Source: Mesorhizobium waimense (GTDB lineage Bacteria; Pseudomonadota; Alphaproteobacteria; Rhizobiales; Rhizobiaceae). From it: a stretch of DNA of 64,000 nt. The position numbers and the translations under genes were made by a program. Each line of letters begins with the position of its first letter. Position 1 is the first letter of the stretch. Location: assembly GCF_003601975.1 (NCBI RefSeq), contig NZ_QZWZ01000010.1, forward strand, positions 124,001 to 188,000, given 5' to 3'. Below are positions 62,749 through 64,000 of this stretch, piece after piece. The notes under the pieces are model-generated. The model had not been told where the DNA came from. It ran no database searches and worked only from the letters and a program-made list of their open reading frames with translations.

Positions 62749-64000
62749 CCGAGCTTGCCTGGATCAGCAACGCGATCAGCACCGCCCGTCCGCAGGCGAT
62801 GGGTGCGCTGCTGCGCTACTTCCGCGACCTCGATGCCGCGGAAGAGGCTTTCCAGGACGCATGCCTGCGGGCGCTGAAGAACTGGCCGAAAAACGGCCCG
62901 CCGCGCGATCCCGCCGCCTGGCTGATCTTCGTCGGCCGCAACAGCGGCATCGATGCGGTGCGCAAGCGCTCCAAGCAGGCGCCGCTGCCCGAGGAGGACC
63001 AGATCTCCGACCTCGAGGACGCCGAAAGCGATATCGCCGAGCGGCTGGACGGCGCGCATTATCGCGACGACATTTTGCGGCTCTTGTTCATCTGCTGCCA
63101 CCCGGATCTACCGGCGACGCAGCAGATCGCGGTCGCGTTGCGGATCGTCTCCGGCATCACCGTCAAGCAGATCGCGCGTGCCTTCCTGGTCGGCGAAAGC
63201 GCCATGGAGCAGCGCATCACCCGCGCCAAGGCGCGTATTGCCGACGCCGGCGTGCCGTTCGAGACGCCGGGCGCGGTCGAGCGCTCGGAGCGGCTCGCGG
63301 CTGTCGCCGCCATGGTCTACCTGATCTTCAACGAAGGCTATTCGACCAACAGCGGCGAGGCGCCGGCGCGCGCTCCGCTGTGCGAGGAGGCGATCCGGCT
63401 GGCGCGGCTGCTGCTCAGGCTGTTCCAGACCGAGCCGGAGATCATGGGATTGACGGCGCTGCTTTTGCTCCAGCATGCGCGGGCGCCGGCTCGCTTCGAC
63501 GAAAACGGCGAGATCGTGCTGCTCGAGGACCAGGACCGCAGCCTGTGGAGCCGCAAGATGATCGACGAGGGCCTGGCGCTGGTCGACAAGGCGCTGCGCC
63601 ATCAAAAGCCCGGCCCCTATCAGGTGCAGGCGGCGATCGCCGCGCTGCATGCGCGGGCGGAGAAGCCCGAGGATACCGACTGGACCGAGATCGACCTGCT
63701 CTACAGCCTGCTCGAGCAGATGCAGCCGTCGCCGGTGGTAACGCTGAACCGCGCAGTCGCGGTGGCCAAGGTGCGCGGACCGGAGGCAGCCCTTGCCATG
63801 ATCGAGCCGCTCGAGCAGAGGCTGTCCGGCTATTTCCACTTCTTCGGCCTCAAGGGCGGCCTGCTGATGCAGCTTGGCCGCGGCGAGGAGGCGCGTGTCG
63901 CCTTCGACCGTGCGATTGCGCTTGCCAACACCGCAGCGGAAGCCGCCCATATCCGCATGCATATCGACCGGCTGATGAAGGAAGGCGCGGCGAAGGCCGC
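62745..64000 (+). CDS. ECF42-type RNA polymerase sigma factor (3' end beyond window)
   Basis: The 5' 418 codons of an RpoE/SigJ-like sigma factor. The region 2 core is LDAAEEAFQDACLRALKNWP, with LIFVGRNSGIDAVRKRSKQA, and region 4 lies around VSGITVKQIARAFLVGESAM. A long C-terminal extension follows (about residues 190 on), with TPR-like helices (MIDEGLALVDKALRHQKPGP; LNRAVAVAKVRGPEAALAMI), typical of the ECF42 group. It overlaps the DGPF gene and runs off the right edge, so its true end is not visible. Confidence 0.88.
   Translation, partial: MTELAWISNAISTARPQAMGALLRYFRDLDAAEEAFQDACLRALKNWPKNGPPRDPAAWLIFVGRNSGIDAVRKRSKQAPLPEEDQISDLEDAESDIAERLDGAHYRDDILRLLFICCHPDLPATQQIAVALRIVSGITVKQIARAFLVGESAMEQRITRAKARIADAGVPFETPGAVERSERLAAVAAMVYLIFNEGYSTNSGEAPARAPLCEEAIRLARLLLRLFQTEPEIMGLTALLLLQHARAPARFDENGEIVLLEDQDRSLWSRKMIDEGLALVDKALRHQKPGPYQVQAAIAALHARAEKPEDTDWTEIDLLYSLLEQMQPSPVVTLNRAVAVAKVRGPEAALAMIEPLEQRLSGYFHFFGLKGGLLMQLGRGEEARVAFDRAIALANTAAEAAHIRMHIDRLMKEGAAKA

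Overview
The window is GC-rich, densely packed alphaproteobacterial chromosome, most consistent with Mesorhizobium or a close relative in the Hyphomicrobiales. The markers are the rhizobial flagellar regulators (visN, visR, an FtcR/Rem-type response regulator, flaF, flbT), the rhizobial motor genes motC, motD/fliK and motE, and two flagellins of about 294 aa. No tRNA, rRNA, insertion sequence, phage gene or CRISPR array was recognised. Coordinates were read by hand; starts were chosen from Shine-Dalgarno spacing, stop/start overlaps and family length.

Layout. 1-552 is the 5' part of an MFS exporter gene and 720-2591 an asnB-type amidotransferase. 2760-35217 is a flagellar and motility island. 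Its left arm (minus strand) runs fliF, fliH-like, motB, motC, motD/fliK, a small lytic transglycosylase, ftcR, flgE, flgK, flgL, flaF, flbT, flgD, fliQ. Two tandem flagellins lie upstream of fliF. A tight minus-strand operon (DUF1217 gene, flgF, fliI, a conserved membrane protein, flgB, flgC, fliE, flgG, flgA, flgI, motE, flgH, fliL, fliP) diverges from a plus-strand operon (motA, fliM, fliN, fliG, flhB, small orf) across a 175-bp region that contains a nested dyad. visN-visR lie beyond. flhA and fliR are not in the window.

The right half is metabolic and envelope-related. 35597-36790 is a TMEM43-like membrane protein. 36830-46938 looks like a catabolic locus: acetylpolyamine amidohydrolase, TetR regulator, YtcJ-type amidohydrolase, a complete PotABCD-type ABC importer and two tandem NylB/beta-lactamase-fold hydrolases. 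Tex (47065-49383) follows, then a LysR gene divergent from glutaryl-CoA dehydrogenase. 51703-58378 is a three-gene transglutaminase / DUF2126 / circularly permuted ATP-grasp / alpha-E cluster, a widely conserved neighbourhood whose product is not established. Three overlapping glycosyltransferase genes, a poxvirus-type topoisomerase IB, and a DGPF (YCII) protein plus ECF42-type sigma factor pair complete the window; the sigma gene runs off the right edge.

How they work together. VisN/VisR and FtcR are the expected top of the motility hierarchy, FlaF/FlbT control flagellin output, and MotA/B/C/E with the FliM/N/G switch make the rhizobial motor. In the metabolic half the likely logic (inference) is import of a polyamine or N-acylated amine by the ABC system, amide hydrolysis by AphA and the serine hydrolases, and control by TetR. 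The most open question biologically is the transglutaminase/ATP-grasp cluster.
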